From Sphingomonas populi (GTDB taxonomy: Bacteria; Pseudomonadota; Alphaproteobacteria; Sphingomonadales; Sphingomonadaceae): a stretch of 64,000 nucleotides of DNA. The position numbers and the translations under genes were made by a program. The stretch covers positions 62,001-126,000 of the forward strand of contig NZ_SGIS01000009.1 of assembly GCF_004208535.1 (NCBI RefSeq), in the 5' to 3' direction. The notes beneath the pieces were generated by a model, which made no database searches, was not told the DNA's origin, and saw nothing but the letters and a program-made list of their open reading frames with translations. Below, one piece after another: positions 8,911-17,035 of this stretch (the first letter of the stretch is position 1; every line of letters starts with the position of its first letter).

Positions 8911-10992
8911 CTATGATGCTGCCCCCTTCACGCGGGTTCGCCAGATGTGCAGGAGCGGCTCGGTATAGCCGTTCGGCTGCGCCGCCCCCTCCAGAATCAG
9001 CTCTCGTGCCGCCAGGAACGGCGCGGAAGGCTGGCCGTCGCGGATCAGCGACGTGTAGAGCGGGTCGCCCGCGTTTTGAACATCGACCTTGGCCGCCATG
9101 CGGTTGAGCGCGCCATCGACATCGTCGGACGTGGCGACGCCGTGGAGCAGCCAATTGGCCATGTGCTGCGCCGAGATGCGGAGCGTCGCGCGGTCTTCCA
9201 TCAGGCCGATGTCGTGGATGTCGGGCACCTTCGAGCAGCCGACGCCCTGATCGACCCAGCGCACGACATAGCCGAGAATGCCCTGCGCATTGTTGTCGAG
9301 TTCCTCGCGAATCTCGTCGGGGCGCCAATTGCGCCCGATCGCGACCGGCGGGGTGAGCAGCGCCGCCAGCGCGGCGACGGGTTCGGTGGTGCGGTCCGCC
9401 TGCCGCGCGGCGACATCGACGCGGTGATAGTGCGTCGCGTGGAGCGTGGCGGCGGTCGGGCTCGGCACCCAGGCGGTGTTCGCGCCGCTCAGCGGATGCG
9501 CGATCTTGTCGCGCAACATGTCGGCCATGCGATCGGGCGCGGCCCACATGCCCTTGCCGATCTGCGCACGGCCCGCGAAGCCACAGGCGAGGCCGATCTG
9601 GACGTTGCGATGCTCATAGGCCTTGATCCAGTCGGCCGCCTTCATCTCGCCCTTGCGCACCATCGGGCCGGCATGCATCGCAGTGTGGATTTCGTCGCCG
9701 GTACGATCGAGGAAGCCGGTGTTGATGAACACGATCCGGTCCTTCACCGCATGGATGCACGCGGCGAGGTTCGCGCTGGTGCGGCGCTCTTCGTCCATCA
9801 CGCCGACCTTGATGGTGTGGCGCGGCAAGGCGAGCAGATCCTCGACCGCGTCGAACAGCCGGTTGGTGAAGGCGGCTTCGTCGGTGCCGTGCATCTTGGG
9901 CTTGACGATGTAGATCGACCCCGCCCGGCTGTTGGCGCGCGCGCCGTTCAGATCATGCAGCGCGATCAGCGACGTGACGATCGCGTCGAGAATGCCTTCG
10001 GGCGCCTCGCCACCGTCGCGCAGGCGCAGCGCCGGCGTGGTCATCAAATGGCCGACGTTGCGGACGAACAGCAGGCTGCGGCCCGGCAGAACGATCTCGC
10101 CACCGTCGGGCGTGGTGTAGCGGCGATCGTCGGCGAGGCGGCGCGTGACGGTGCGGTCGCCCTTGGCGAAGCTCGCGGTGAGATCACCCCGCATCAGGCC
10201 GAGCCAATTGGCATAGGCGGCGACCTTGTCCTCGGCATCGACTGCCGCGATCGAATCCTCGAAATCGCAGATCGTGGTGAGCGCGGATTCGAGCACGATG
10301 TCGGCGATCCCCGCCGGATCGCTCGCGCCGATCGGATGGCTGCGGTCGACCACCACCTCGATATGCAGGCCGTTGTGGCGCAGCAGCAGGGTTTCGTCGC
10401 GGCGGCCGACGAACTGGCCCGGATCGGCGAGGACCGGCACGCCCCCGCGCCAGTCGGCCCATGTGCCGTCCGCGAGCGGCACGGCATCGTCGAGCAAAGC
10501 CTTCGCCCAGGCGATCACCGCCGCGCCGCGCACCGTGTCATACGCGCCGGGTTCCGGGATTTCGCCGATCGCGTCGGTGCCGTAGAGCGCATCGTACAGG
10601 CTGCCCCAGCGCGCATTGGCGGCGTTGAGCAGGAAGCGCGCGTTGAGGACCGGCACAACCAGTTGCGGCCCGGCCATCGTCAGTTCCGCATCGACCGGGC
10701 CGGGCGCGATCGTGAACGGCGCCGGCTCGGCGCGGAGATAACCGATCGAGCGCAGGAAAGCTTCGTCCGCCGGCGCGCCGGCATCGTAGCGCGCATCGAT
10801 CGCCGCCTGAAGTTCGTCGCGCGCGACCAGCAAGGCGCGGTTCTCAGGCGTGAAGCGCGCGAAGATCTCCGCAGCACCCTGCCAGAACGCATCGGCCGCG
10901 ATCTCGGTGCCGGGAAGAACCTCGTCCTCGATGAAGCGGGCAAGGCGCGGATCGACCGCCAGACCGGCGCGATCCCACATCTGCGCCAACAT
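8911..10992 (-). CDS. glcB: Malate synthase G
   Basis: 693-residue enzyme that condenses glyoxylate with acetyl-CoA to malate, the second step of the glyoxylate shunt. The start ATG at 10992 overlaps the stop of the preceding 57-codon gene as TGATG, which points to coupled translation and settles the start. The N-terminus ([20 protein letters not shown]), the catalytic barrel with [18 protein letters not shown], the [10 protein letters not shown] and [15 protein letters not shown] segments and the C-terminal plug ([34 protein letters not shown]) are all typical of isoform G. Length is close to the usual ~720. It is downstream of aceA on the same strand. Confidence 0.97.
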   Translation of the reverse strand: MLAQMWDRAGLAVDPRLARFIEDEVLPGTEIAADAFWQGAAEIFARFTPENRALLVARDELQAAIDARYDAGAPADEAFLRSIGYLRAEPAPFTIAPGPVDAELTMAGPQLVVPVLNARFLLNAANARWGSLYDALYGTDAIGEIPEPGAYDTVRGAAVIAWAKALLDDAVPLADGTWADWRGGVPVLADPGQFVGRRDETLLLRHNGLHIEVVVDRSHPIGASDPAGIADIVLESALTTICDFEDSIAAVDAEDKVAAYANWLGLMRGDLTASFAKGDRTVTRRLADDRRYTTPDGGEIVLPGRSLLFVRNVGHLMTTPALRLRDGGEAPEGILDAIVTSLIALHDLNGARANSRAGSIYIVKPKMHGTDEAAFTNRLFDAVEDLLALPRHTIKVGVMDEERRTSANLAACIHAVKDRIVFINTGFLDRTGDEIHTAMHAGPMVRKGEMKAADWIKAYEHRNVQIGLACGFAGRAQIGKGMWAAPDRMADMLRDKIAHPLSGANTAWVPSPTAATLHATHYHRVDVAARQADRTTEPVAALAALLTPPVAIGRNWRPDEIREELDNNAQGILGYVVRWVDQGVGCSKVPDIHDIGLMEDRATLRISAQHMANWLLHGVATSDDVDGALNRMAAKVDVQNAGDPLYTSLIRDGQPSAPFLAARELILEGAAQPNGYTEPLLHIWRTRVKGAAS

Positions 10993-11165
10993 CAGAGCCG
11001 CCCGAGCCGATGGTAGAGATTGCTGTATTTGACCGACTCCGCGCTGTCCTGAACCTCTGGGCGCTGCAGGTGCGTCATCACCGCCGTCTTGAGCAACTGG
11101 AAATCCTCGGTCGAGAAGATGGCGCGGGCGCGGGCCGGTGCGGGAGTGGTGGTTTCGGTGGTCAT
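10992..11165 (-). CDS. 57-residue protein encoded between aceA and glcB
   Basis: A short gene, ATG at 11165 to TGA at 10992-10994, encoding [20 protein letters not shown] and ending [11 protein letters not shown] good ribosome binding site (AGGAGAAGAG, 3 bases before the ATG) precedes it. Its stop overlaps the malate synthase start as TGATG. The N-terminus is Thr/Ala/Pro-rich and flexible. The rest is a soluble helical segment ([20 protein letters not shown]) with no membrane span. I do not recognise the family. Position and coupling imply a product needed with malate synthase, or a short reading frame whose translation sets the expression level of glcB. Confidence 0.75.
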   Translation of the reverse strand: MTTETTTPAPARARAIFSTEDFQLLKTAVMTHLQRPEVQDSAESVKYSNLYHRLGRL

Positions 11166-11188
11166 GTCTCTTCTCCTGTGTGAGGCGC

Positions 11189-11272
11189 GACGCGGCTAAG
11201 CCGCGTCGTCGGACGGCGGCTTTGCCGCCGCCGGCCGGGCGTGTGCGTCTCGGTGGCAGCTTGGCTGCCGCC
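11189..11272 (-). other. Three consecutive hairpins between aceA and the 57-codon gene
   Basis: The 114-base spacer holds three stems in a row: 11189-11207 (GACGCGGCT-A-AGCCGCGTC, a perfect palindrome), 11214-11230 (CGGCGGC-TTT-GCCGCCG) and about 11250-11272 (CGGTGGCAGC-TTG-GCTGCCGCCG with one wobble pair). None is followed by a T-run, so a classic terminator is not evident. In a polycistronic aceA transcript they could protect the upstream message from 3' exonucleases or lower downstream expression. That function is inferred. Confidence 0.7.
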
Positions 11273-11279
11273 GTGCGCT

Positions 11280-12875
11280 TCACGCCGCGAACTGGTTCAT
11301 CGTATTGTGTGCGCCGCCGGCCTTCAGCGCCGCCTCGCCCGCGAAATATTCCTTGTGATCGTCGCCGATGTCCGAGCCGGACATGTTCTGGTGCCGGACG
11401 CAGGCGATCCCCTCGCGGATTTCCTTGCGCTGGACCCCCGCGACATAGCCGAGCATCCCCGCCGCGCCGAAATACTCCTTGGCGAGATTGTCCGTCGAGA
11501 GCGCGGCGGTGTGATAGGTCGGCAGCGTGATGAGGTGGTGGAAGATGCCCGCCCGCGCGCTCGCATCCTTCTGGAAGGTGCGGATTCGCTCGTCGGCCTC
11601 CTGGGCGAGATCGGTGCCATCGTAGATCACGCTCATCAGCGCGGCGCGCTCGTAAGCGGAAACGTCACGGCCCTGTTCAACCCAAGTGTCATACACCTGC
11701 TGGCGGAAGTTCAGCGTCCAGTTGAACGACGGCGAGTTGTTGTAGACCAGCTTGGCATCGGGCACGACCTCGCGGATGCGATCCACCATCGATGCGATCT
11801 GCTCGATGTGCGGCTTCTCGGTCTCGATCCACAGCAGGTCGGCGCCGTTCTGCAGGCTGGTGATGCAATCGAGCACGCAGCGATCGGCGCCGGTTCCGGC
11901 CCTGAACTGGAACAGGTTCGACGCGAGCCGCTTGGGCCGCATCAGCTTGCCGTCACGTTCGATCACCACGTCGCCGCGCAGGCTCGTGATATCGGTCACC
12001 TCCTCGCAATCGAGGAACGCGTTATACTGGTCGCCGATATCGCCGGCCTCCTTTGAGAAGGCGATCTGCTTGGTGAGGCCGGCGCCGAGTGAATCGGTGC
12101 GCGCGACGATGATGCCGTCCGGGACGCCGAGTTCGAGGAAGGCGTAACGGCAGGCGCGAATCTTGGCGAGAAAATCCTCGTGCGGCACCGTGACCTTGCC
12201 GTCCTGGTGGCCGCACTGCTTCTCGTCGGAGACCTGGTTCTCGATCTGAAGCGCGCAGGCGCCCGCCTCGATCATTTTCCGCGCGAGCAGATACGTTGCT
12301 TCCGCATTGCCGAAGCCCGCGTCGATATCGGCGATGATCGGCACGACATGCGTCTGGAAGCCGTCGATCTTCGCGGTGATCCCGGCGGCTTTCACCGCAT
12401 CGCCAGCGTCCCGCGCTGCGTCGAGATCGTGGAACAGCAACCCCAGTTCGCGCGCGTCGGCTTGCTTGAGGAAGGTGTAGAGTTCCTCGATCAGCGCCGG
12501 GACGCTGGTCTTCTCGTGCATCGACTGATCGGGCAGTGGGCCGAAATCGGAGCGCAGCGCGGCGACCATCCAGCCTGACAGATACAGATACTTGCCCCGC
12601 GTCGAGCCGAAATGCTTCTTGATCGCGATGAGCTTCTGCTGGCCGATGAAGCCGTGCCAGCATCCGAGCGACTGGGTGTAGCGCGCCGGATCGGCATCAT
12701 AGGCGGCCATGTCGCTGCGCATGATCCGCGCGGTGTAGCGCGCGATATCCAGCCCGGTCTGGAAGCGGTTCTGGAACTGCATCCGCGCCACCGCCTCGCC
12801 CGAAATGCCGTCCCAGCTTGGGCCGTTGGCGGCGATGATGCTGCGGGTTTCGGTGATAAGGCTTTGATAGGTCAT
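11280..12875 (-). CDS. aceA: Isocitrate lyase (long form)
   Basis: 531-residue enzyme that cleaves isocitrate to succinate and glyoxylate, the first step of the glyoxylate shunt. ATG at 12875 ([18 protein letters not shown]) is preceded by GAGGA. The active-site signature is KQCGH at 219-223, not the KKCGH of the short bacterial form. Both the length and this variant match the longer subfamily known from Pseudomonas. Magnesium-site segments ADIDAGFGN (182-190) and [11 protein letters not shown] are intact. It is the first gene of the leftward aceA - 57-codon gene - glcB group and divergent from a ScfR/RamB-like regulator, with 106 bases between the starts. Confidence 0.97.
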   Translation of the reverse strand: MTYQSLITETRSIIAANGPSWDGISGEAVARMQFQNRFQTGLDIARYTARIMRSDMAAYDADPARYTQSLGCWHGFIGQQKLIAIKKHFGSTRGKYLYLSGWMVAALRSDFGPLPDQSMHEKTSVPALIEELYTFLKQADARELGLLFHDLDAARDAGDAVKAAGITAKIDGFQTHVVPIIADIDAGFGNAEATYLLARKMIEAGACALQIENQVSDEKQCGHQDGKVTVPHEDFLAKIRACRYAFLELGVPDGIIVARTDSLGAGLTKQIAFSKEAGDIGDQYNAFLDCEEVTDITSLRGDVVIERDGKLMRPKRLASNLFQFRAGTGADRCVLDCITSLQNGADLLWIETEKPHIEQIASMVDRIREVVPDAKLVYNNSPSFNWTLNFRQQVYDTWVEQGRDVSAYERAALMSVIYDGTDLAQEADERIRTFQKDASARAGIFHHLITLPTYHTAALSTDNLAKEYFGAAGMLGYVAGVQRKEIREGIACVRHQNMSGSDIGDDHKEYFAGEAALKAGGAHNTMNQFAA

Positions 12876-12981
12876 GAGCGTCCTCGCGGGTTGTTGGCGG
12901 TGGCATGACATGCGCGACGGGTGCGTTGAAGGACGCAGAGTGACAGCCAGACAAGACGTGACTTGAACTGTTTGTCATATC

Positions 12982-14394
12982 ATGACAGACACGCTCATGG
13001 CACTGGCAGGCGACCGCAAACTGTATCTCGGCCCGCGCTTGCGGCTGCTGCGCCGCGAACTCGGCCTCAACCAGACGCAGATGGCCGAGGAACTCGGTGT
13101 GTCACCAAGCTATCTCAACCATCTCGAACGCAACCAGCGGCCGTTCACCGCGCAGATGCTGCTGCGCCTCGCCGACACCTATGACATCGACATGCGCGGC
13201 TTCGTCGCGGCGGCGAACGAGGCGTCGTCGAGCGATCTGCACGAGATTTTCGCCGACGCGCTGGTACGCGATATCGGCGTGCCCCGGCAGGAAGTGCTCG
13301 AAGTCGCGGAGAATTATCCCGGCGTCGCCGAGGCGGTGACTCGTCTGTACCGCGCGCTCGCCGATTTGCGGCAGGTGCCCGACCGAGTCGAGTCGGCGGG
13401 GCTCGCCGGCACTCGCGTAGCATCGCCGCTCGCCTGGCTGCGCGACTGGCTCGACGCCCGCCGCAACCACTTCGCGGACCTAGATGCGGCGGCGGAAGCG
13501 CTTTCCGGCACGCTCGGCGACGATCCCGATGCGCTGCGCGAGGCGATGGTACGGCGGCTACGCGAAGAGCATGGCGTCACGGTACGGATCGTCGGGCGCG
13601 AGGTGCTGACCGATGCGGTGCGGCATTACGACTATCACCGCCGCCGCCTGATGCTCGCCGAGGCGCTGCCGGCGTCGGGCCGGCTGTTCGAGATCGCGAC
13701 CCGGCTCGCGATCGAGGAGCTTTCCGGTCCGCTCGCCGCCGCGACGACCGCCGCCGATGCACCGGACGCCGAAACCCGCGTGCTGGCGCAACAGGCGCTC
13801 GCCAATTATGCCGCAGCGGCGATCGTGATGCCCTATGGCCGCTTCCACGGCGCAGCCGAGGCGAGCCGCTACGATCTGGACCTGCTGATGGCGCGGTTCG
13901 GGGTTTCGTATGAGCAGGCCGCGCATCGGCTGACCACGCTCGACCGGCCGGGCGCGCGCGGCGTGCCGCTGTTCCTGCTCAAGCTCGACGTCGCCGGCAA
14001 TGTCGCCAAGCGCTTCTCCGGCGATGCGATGCCCCTCGCGCGGTTCGGTGGCGGCTGCCCGCGCTGGCGCATCCACCGCGCCTTCCGCCGGCTTGGCGAA
14101 ACCGTCACCGACCGGGTCGAGATGCCCGACGGCGCATCCTATCTGACCTGGGCACGCGCGGTTCTGCGCGACGAGGGGCGCGAACCCGCGATGATCGTGC
14201 TGGGCTGCGAAGCCAAGCACGCCCGCCGGATCGGTTATGGCGACGGTGCCGCCGGCGTGACGCGGATCGGACCTGCCTGCCACCTTTGCGAGCGGGCGGA
14301 TTGCACGGATCGCTCGCTACCACCGATCACGCGATCGCTCGACCTCAACCCGATGTATAAAGCGCGAGTACCCTATCCCTTCAGGGCGATCTGA
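12982..14394 (+). CDS. XRE-family regulator of short-chain fatty acid metabolism (ScfR/RamB-like)
   Basis: 470-residue regulator. Residues ~15-75 form an HTH (LRLLRRELGLNQTQMAEELG, then SYLNHLERNQRPF). A middle segment belongs to the ImmA/IrrE-like domain but lacks the HExxH zinc motif: the equivalent region reads RLAIEELSGPLA. The C-terminal DUF2083-type domain contains FGGGCPRWRIHRAF and the Cys cluster CHLCERADC, which may bind metal or sense redox state. Homologues include RamB of corynebacteria and mycobacteria, which control glyoxylate and propionate genes. Being divergent from aceA across 106 bases strongly suggests it regulates aceA in response to acetate or acyl-CoA. A second in-frame ATG at 12997 is a possible alternative start. 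Confidence 0.92.
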   Translation: MTDTLMALAGDRKLYLGPRLRLLRRELGLNQTQMAEELGVSPSYLNHLERNQRPFTAQMLLRLADTYDIDMRGFVAAANEASSSDLHEIFADALVRDIGVPRQEVLEVAENYPGVAEAVTRLYRALADLRQVPDRVESAGLAGTRVASPLAWLRDWLDARRNHFADLDAAAEALSGTLGDDPDALREAMVRRLREEHGVTVRIVGREVLTDAVRHYDYHRRRLMLAEALPASGRLFEIATRLAIEELSGPLAAATTAADAPDAETRVLAQQALANYAAAAIVMPYGRFHGAAEASRYDLDLLMARFGVSYEQAAHRLTTLDRPGARGVPLFLLKLDVAGNVAKRFSGDAMPLARFGGGCPRWRIHRAFRRLGETVTDRVEMPDGASYLTWARAVLRDEGREPAMIVLGCEAKHARRIGYGDGAAGVTRIGPACHLCERADCTDRSLPPITRSLDLNPMYKARVPYPFRAI

Positions 14395-14419
14395 GAGTCT
14401 TCCCTGATCCGTGCGCCGG

Positions 14420-16924
14420 TCAATAGACGTCGCGCCGGTATCGGCCATCTTCGGCAAGGCGATCGAGCCGCTCGGCGCCGATGATCGACGCCAGCGCGTC
14501 GTGAACGCCCTGCGCCATGCCGTCGAGGCTGCCGCAGACCATGACCGTCGCGCCCGCGTCGATCCACGCGCGAAGGGCGGTCTCCGCTTCGCGTACCAAA
14601 TCCTGAACATACCGCCCGCACGCGGCGTCGCGCGAGAAGCAGCGGTCCAGCCGGGCAAGCGTCCCGTCCGCCAGCCACGCGGTAAGCTCGTCGTCGAAAT
14701 ACAGTTCATGCGCGGCGGTGCGTTCGCCGAACAAAAGCCAATGCCCTCGCCGCCCGGCATGCGCCTGCTCGCGCAGATGCGCGCGCAGCCCGGCGATGCC
14801 GGTGCCGTTGCCGATCAGGATCAGCGGCGTGGCGTCGCGATCGTCGGTGCGAAAGTTCGGATTTGGGCGAATCCGCAGCGGCGTGGCCGATCCGAGCGGG
14901 AGATGCGCGGTCAGCCACCCCGAACCGGTGCCGAACCGCCCGTCAGCGTCCCGCACCTGCCGCACGACAAGATCGAGCGTACCGTCCGCAGGAATCGAGG
15001 CGGCGGAATATTCGCGGATCGGTAGTGGGCGCATCTTCGCGTCGGGCGGCAGCATGACGGTCATCAGCGTTTCGCGCGCGTGCGCGGTGCGCGTGATGAC
15101 ATCGCCATCGCCGGCTTGCACCGCGAGCAGCGCATCCACCGCCGCCGGCGCGTTGCACGGCTGCACCTCGACGATGTCGCCCGCCGCCCAGTCCATCACG
15201 GACTCGACCGGCGGCTCGAACCGCAAATGATAGGCCTTGAGCGCGTCGCTGCCTGGATTGAGTTCGACGCGCTCGACCAGCGTCCAGCGTTCGAACGCGG
15301 CGGCGGCCTGGCCACGCGTTCCCGCGCCCGCGCCGAGCGTGCGCAGTTCGCTTGCCCAGCACGCCTTGGCTTCGGCATCCTCGCGGTCCATCGCGATCAT
15401 CGCGAAAAGCGGTTCCGCCCCGGCGCGGGCCAGCCACGATTCCACCTCGCCGCCATAGCCGCAAAACTCGGGATATTCGCGGTCGCCCAGCGCCAGCACG
15501 CCGTAAGCGAGATGCGCGAGATCGGGGTGTTTCCGCGCGCGCAGCATGCGCGTGGTGAACCCGCGCGCCATGTCGGGCGGCTCGCCGTCGCCATAGGTGC
15601 TGACGACGAACAGCGCTTGCGTGGTGGCGGCAAGCAATTCGGGCGTGACCTTGCCGACCGGAACCACATGCGCGCGGACACCGCCAAGGGCGAGCGCCTG
15701 CGCCGCGTTGCGGGCGAGGATTTCCGCCGTCCCGGTCTGGCTGGCATATGCGATCAGCAGATCGCCCGCGCCTCGCAAGCCCGTCGATGTCGCCTCAAGC
15801 GCCTTCGCCGCGCGCGTCCGCTTGCGCCGCGAGAGATAGAGCAGAAAGCCGGTCACCGTGAACAGCGGCATGGTCAGGCTGGTCAACAGCATCACGATCC
15901 TGCCGGGCAGGCCGAAGAACGCACCGCGATGCAGTTCGAGCACGCTTTGGGTGATGATCGTGCCGAGCGGCCTGCGGTCGTAGAGATCGCGCTTCTTGAG
16001 CTTGGCCGTCCCGGGAACGTAGCTGTAGCGGTCGAGCTGACGCAGGTGCCGCGCGTCGGCGCGGCGCGCATCAAAGGTGATCGCCTTCATCGGCTGAGCC
16101 GGCGGCGGCCGGGAGATGCGTACCCAGACGTAGCGGTCGCCCGTCATCGCGCGGAAGTTCGCCCAGGCGGGATCGATGGCGGGTCGCGGCGCGACGCCGC
16201 CAGCACCCTTTTTCGCGCGGTCGCCGTCCTCGCCGCCGGCCTTGCCGGTCAGGGCATAACTGACACCGCGACTATACCAGTCGTAGCTCCACCATAGCCC
16301 CGTCAGCGCGCTCAGCAGGTAAAACAGCAACACCCAGGTGCCGATCACGACATGCAGCGCGCGCCACAGATTGCGGCCGGTCTTGCGCAAATCCAGCACC
16401 AGCCACGCGCGCCAGTCCAGCGCGCGGCGCGGCCAGCGCAGATACAGGCCGGATAGCGCGAAGAAGATCAGCGCGATCGCACTCGCACCCGTGATCTGGC
16501 GGCCGATGCCATTGCCGCCGCCCGGCAGCGCCAGCCAGCGATGCAGGTGATCCACCGTGTCGAAGAAGCCCGCAGCCGCCGGCTCGCCCAGCCAGCGCCC
16601 GGTCGCGCGGTCCACCCTGCCCTGCTTGCGGCCCTGCCCCGCGCTCGCGGTGAGGCGGACGGCGTGCGAGCGGTCGCGCGGCATCTCCCAGTCGAGCCGG
16701 CTGACATAATAGCCGGGATTGTCCGCCTGCACGCGCGCGATCACCGCGTCCGGCATCAGGTCCGCGCTCACCGGCACGCCGGGCGCGTAGAGCCGTGGTG
16801 ACAATGCTTCGCTGATCTCGTCCTCGAAGCTCATCGTCGCGCCGGTGACGCCCATCACCGCGAGGACGATCCCGGCGGTGATGCCCAGGAACCAGTGGAT
16901 TTGAAAAAGTACGCGCTTTGCCAT
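14420..16924 (-). CDS. PepSY membrane protein fused to flavodoxin and FAD/NADPH reductase
   Basis: 834 residues from ATG at 16924 (MAKRVLFQIHWFLG). The N-terminal half is a PepSY-TM protein with about four membrane spans (near 8-30, 150-172, 190-215, 340-368) and His-containing segments (TVDHLHRWLALPG, LWRALHVVIG, VLELHRGAFFGLPG) that could ligate haem. A flavodoxin domain starts near 388 (LIAYASQTGTAEI, STYGDGEPPD). An FNR-type reductase completes the chain (REYSAAS for FAD; IGNGTGIAGLRAHL and VCGSLDGMAQGVHDAL for NADPH). The layout predicts electron transfer from cytoplasmic NADPH across the inner membrane. Divergence from a siderophore receptor indicates ferric-siderophore reduction in the periplasm. 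Sulfite-reductase flavoprotein alone is unlikely because of the PepSY part. Confidence 0.9.
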   Translation of the reverse strand: MAKRVLFQIHWFLGITAGIVLAVMGVTGATMSFEDEISEALSPRLYAPGVPVSADLMPDAVIARVQADNPGYYVSRLDWEMPRDRSHAVRLTASAGQGRKQGRVDRATGRWLGEPAAAGFFDTVDHLHRWLALPGGGNGIGRQITGASAIALIFFALSGLYLRWPRRALDWRAWLVLDLRKTGRNLWRALHVVIGTWVLLFYLLSALTGLWWSYDWYSRGVSYALTGKAGGEDGDRAKKGAGGVAPRPAIDPAWANFRAMTGDRYVWVRISRPPPAQPMKAITFDARRADARHLRQLDRYSYVPGTAKLKKRDLYDRRPLGTIITQSVLELHRGAFFGLPGRIVMLLTSLTMPLFTVTGFLLYLSRRKRTRAAKALEATSTGLRGAGDLLIAYASQTGTAEILARNAAQALALGGVRAHVVPVGKVTPELLAATTQALFVVSTYGDGEPPDMARGFTTRMLRARKHPDLAHLAYGVLALGDREYPEFCGYGGEVESWLARAGAEPLFAMIAMDREDAEAKACWASELRTLGAGAGTRGQAAAAFERWTLVERVELNPGSDALKAYHLRFEPPVESVMDWAAGDIVEVQPCNAPAAVDALLAVQAGDGDVITRTAHARETLMTVMLPPDAKMRPLPIREYSAASIPADGTLDLVVRQVRDADGRFGTGSGWLTAHLPLGSATPLRIRPNPNFRTDDRDATPLILIGNGTGIAGLRAHLREQAHAGRRGHWLLFGERTAAHELYFDDELTAWLADGTLARLDRCFSRDAACGRYVQDLVREAETALRAWIDAGATVMVCGSLDGMAQGVHDALASIIGAERLDRLAEDGRYRRDVY

Positions 16925-16981
16925 TGCCGGTCCGTCTGCCTCGAACATCGTGCCTATCACGCCAATGCACAAAAACGCAAT

Positions 16982-16996
16982 TGCGACCTATTTGCA
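16982..16996. promoter_or_regulatory. Candidate Fur-like dyad in a divergent iron promoter
   Basis: TGCGACCTATTTGCA has the symmetrical outer pattern TGCnA-N5-TnGCA and sits in an AT-richer stretch (ACGCAATTGCGACC...TTTGCATTAGC) between the reductase start at 16924 and the receptor start at 17036. Iron-responsive Fur sites of proteobacteria often carry GCGAA/TTTGC-type halves. The match is imperfect and was judged by eye, so only the placement makes it persuasive. Confidence 0.4.
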
Positions 16997-17035
16997 TTAG
17001 CGGTACGGGACCGGCCACGGTCAAAAGGGGGTCTC

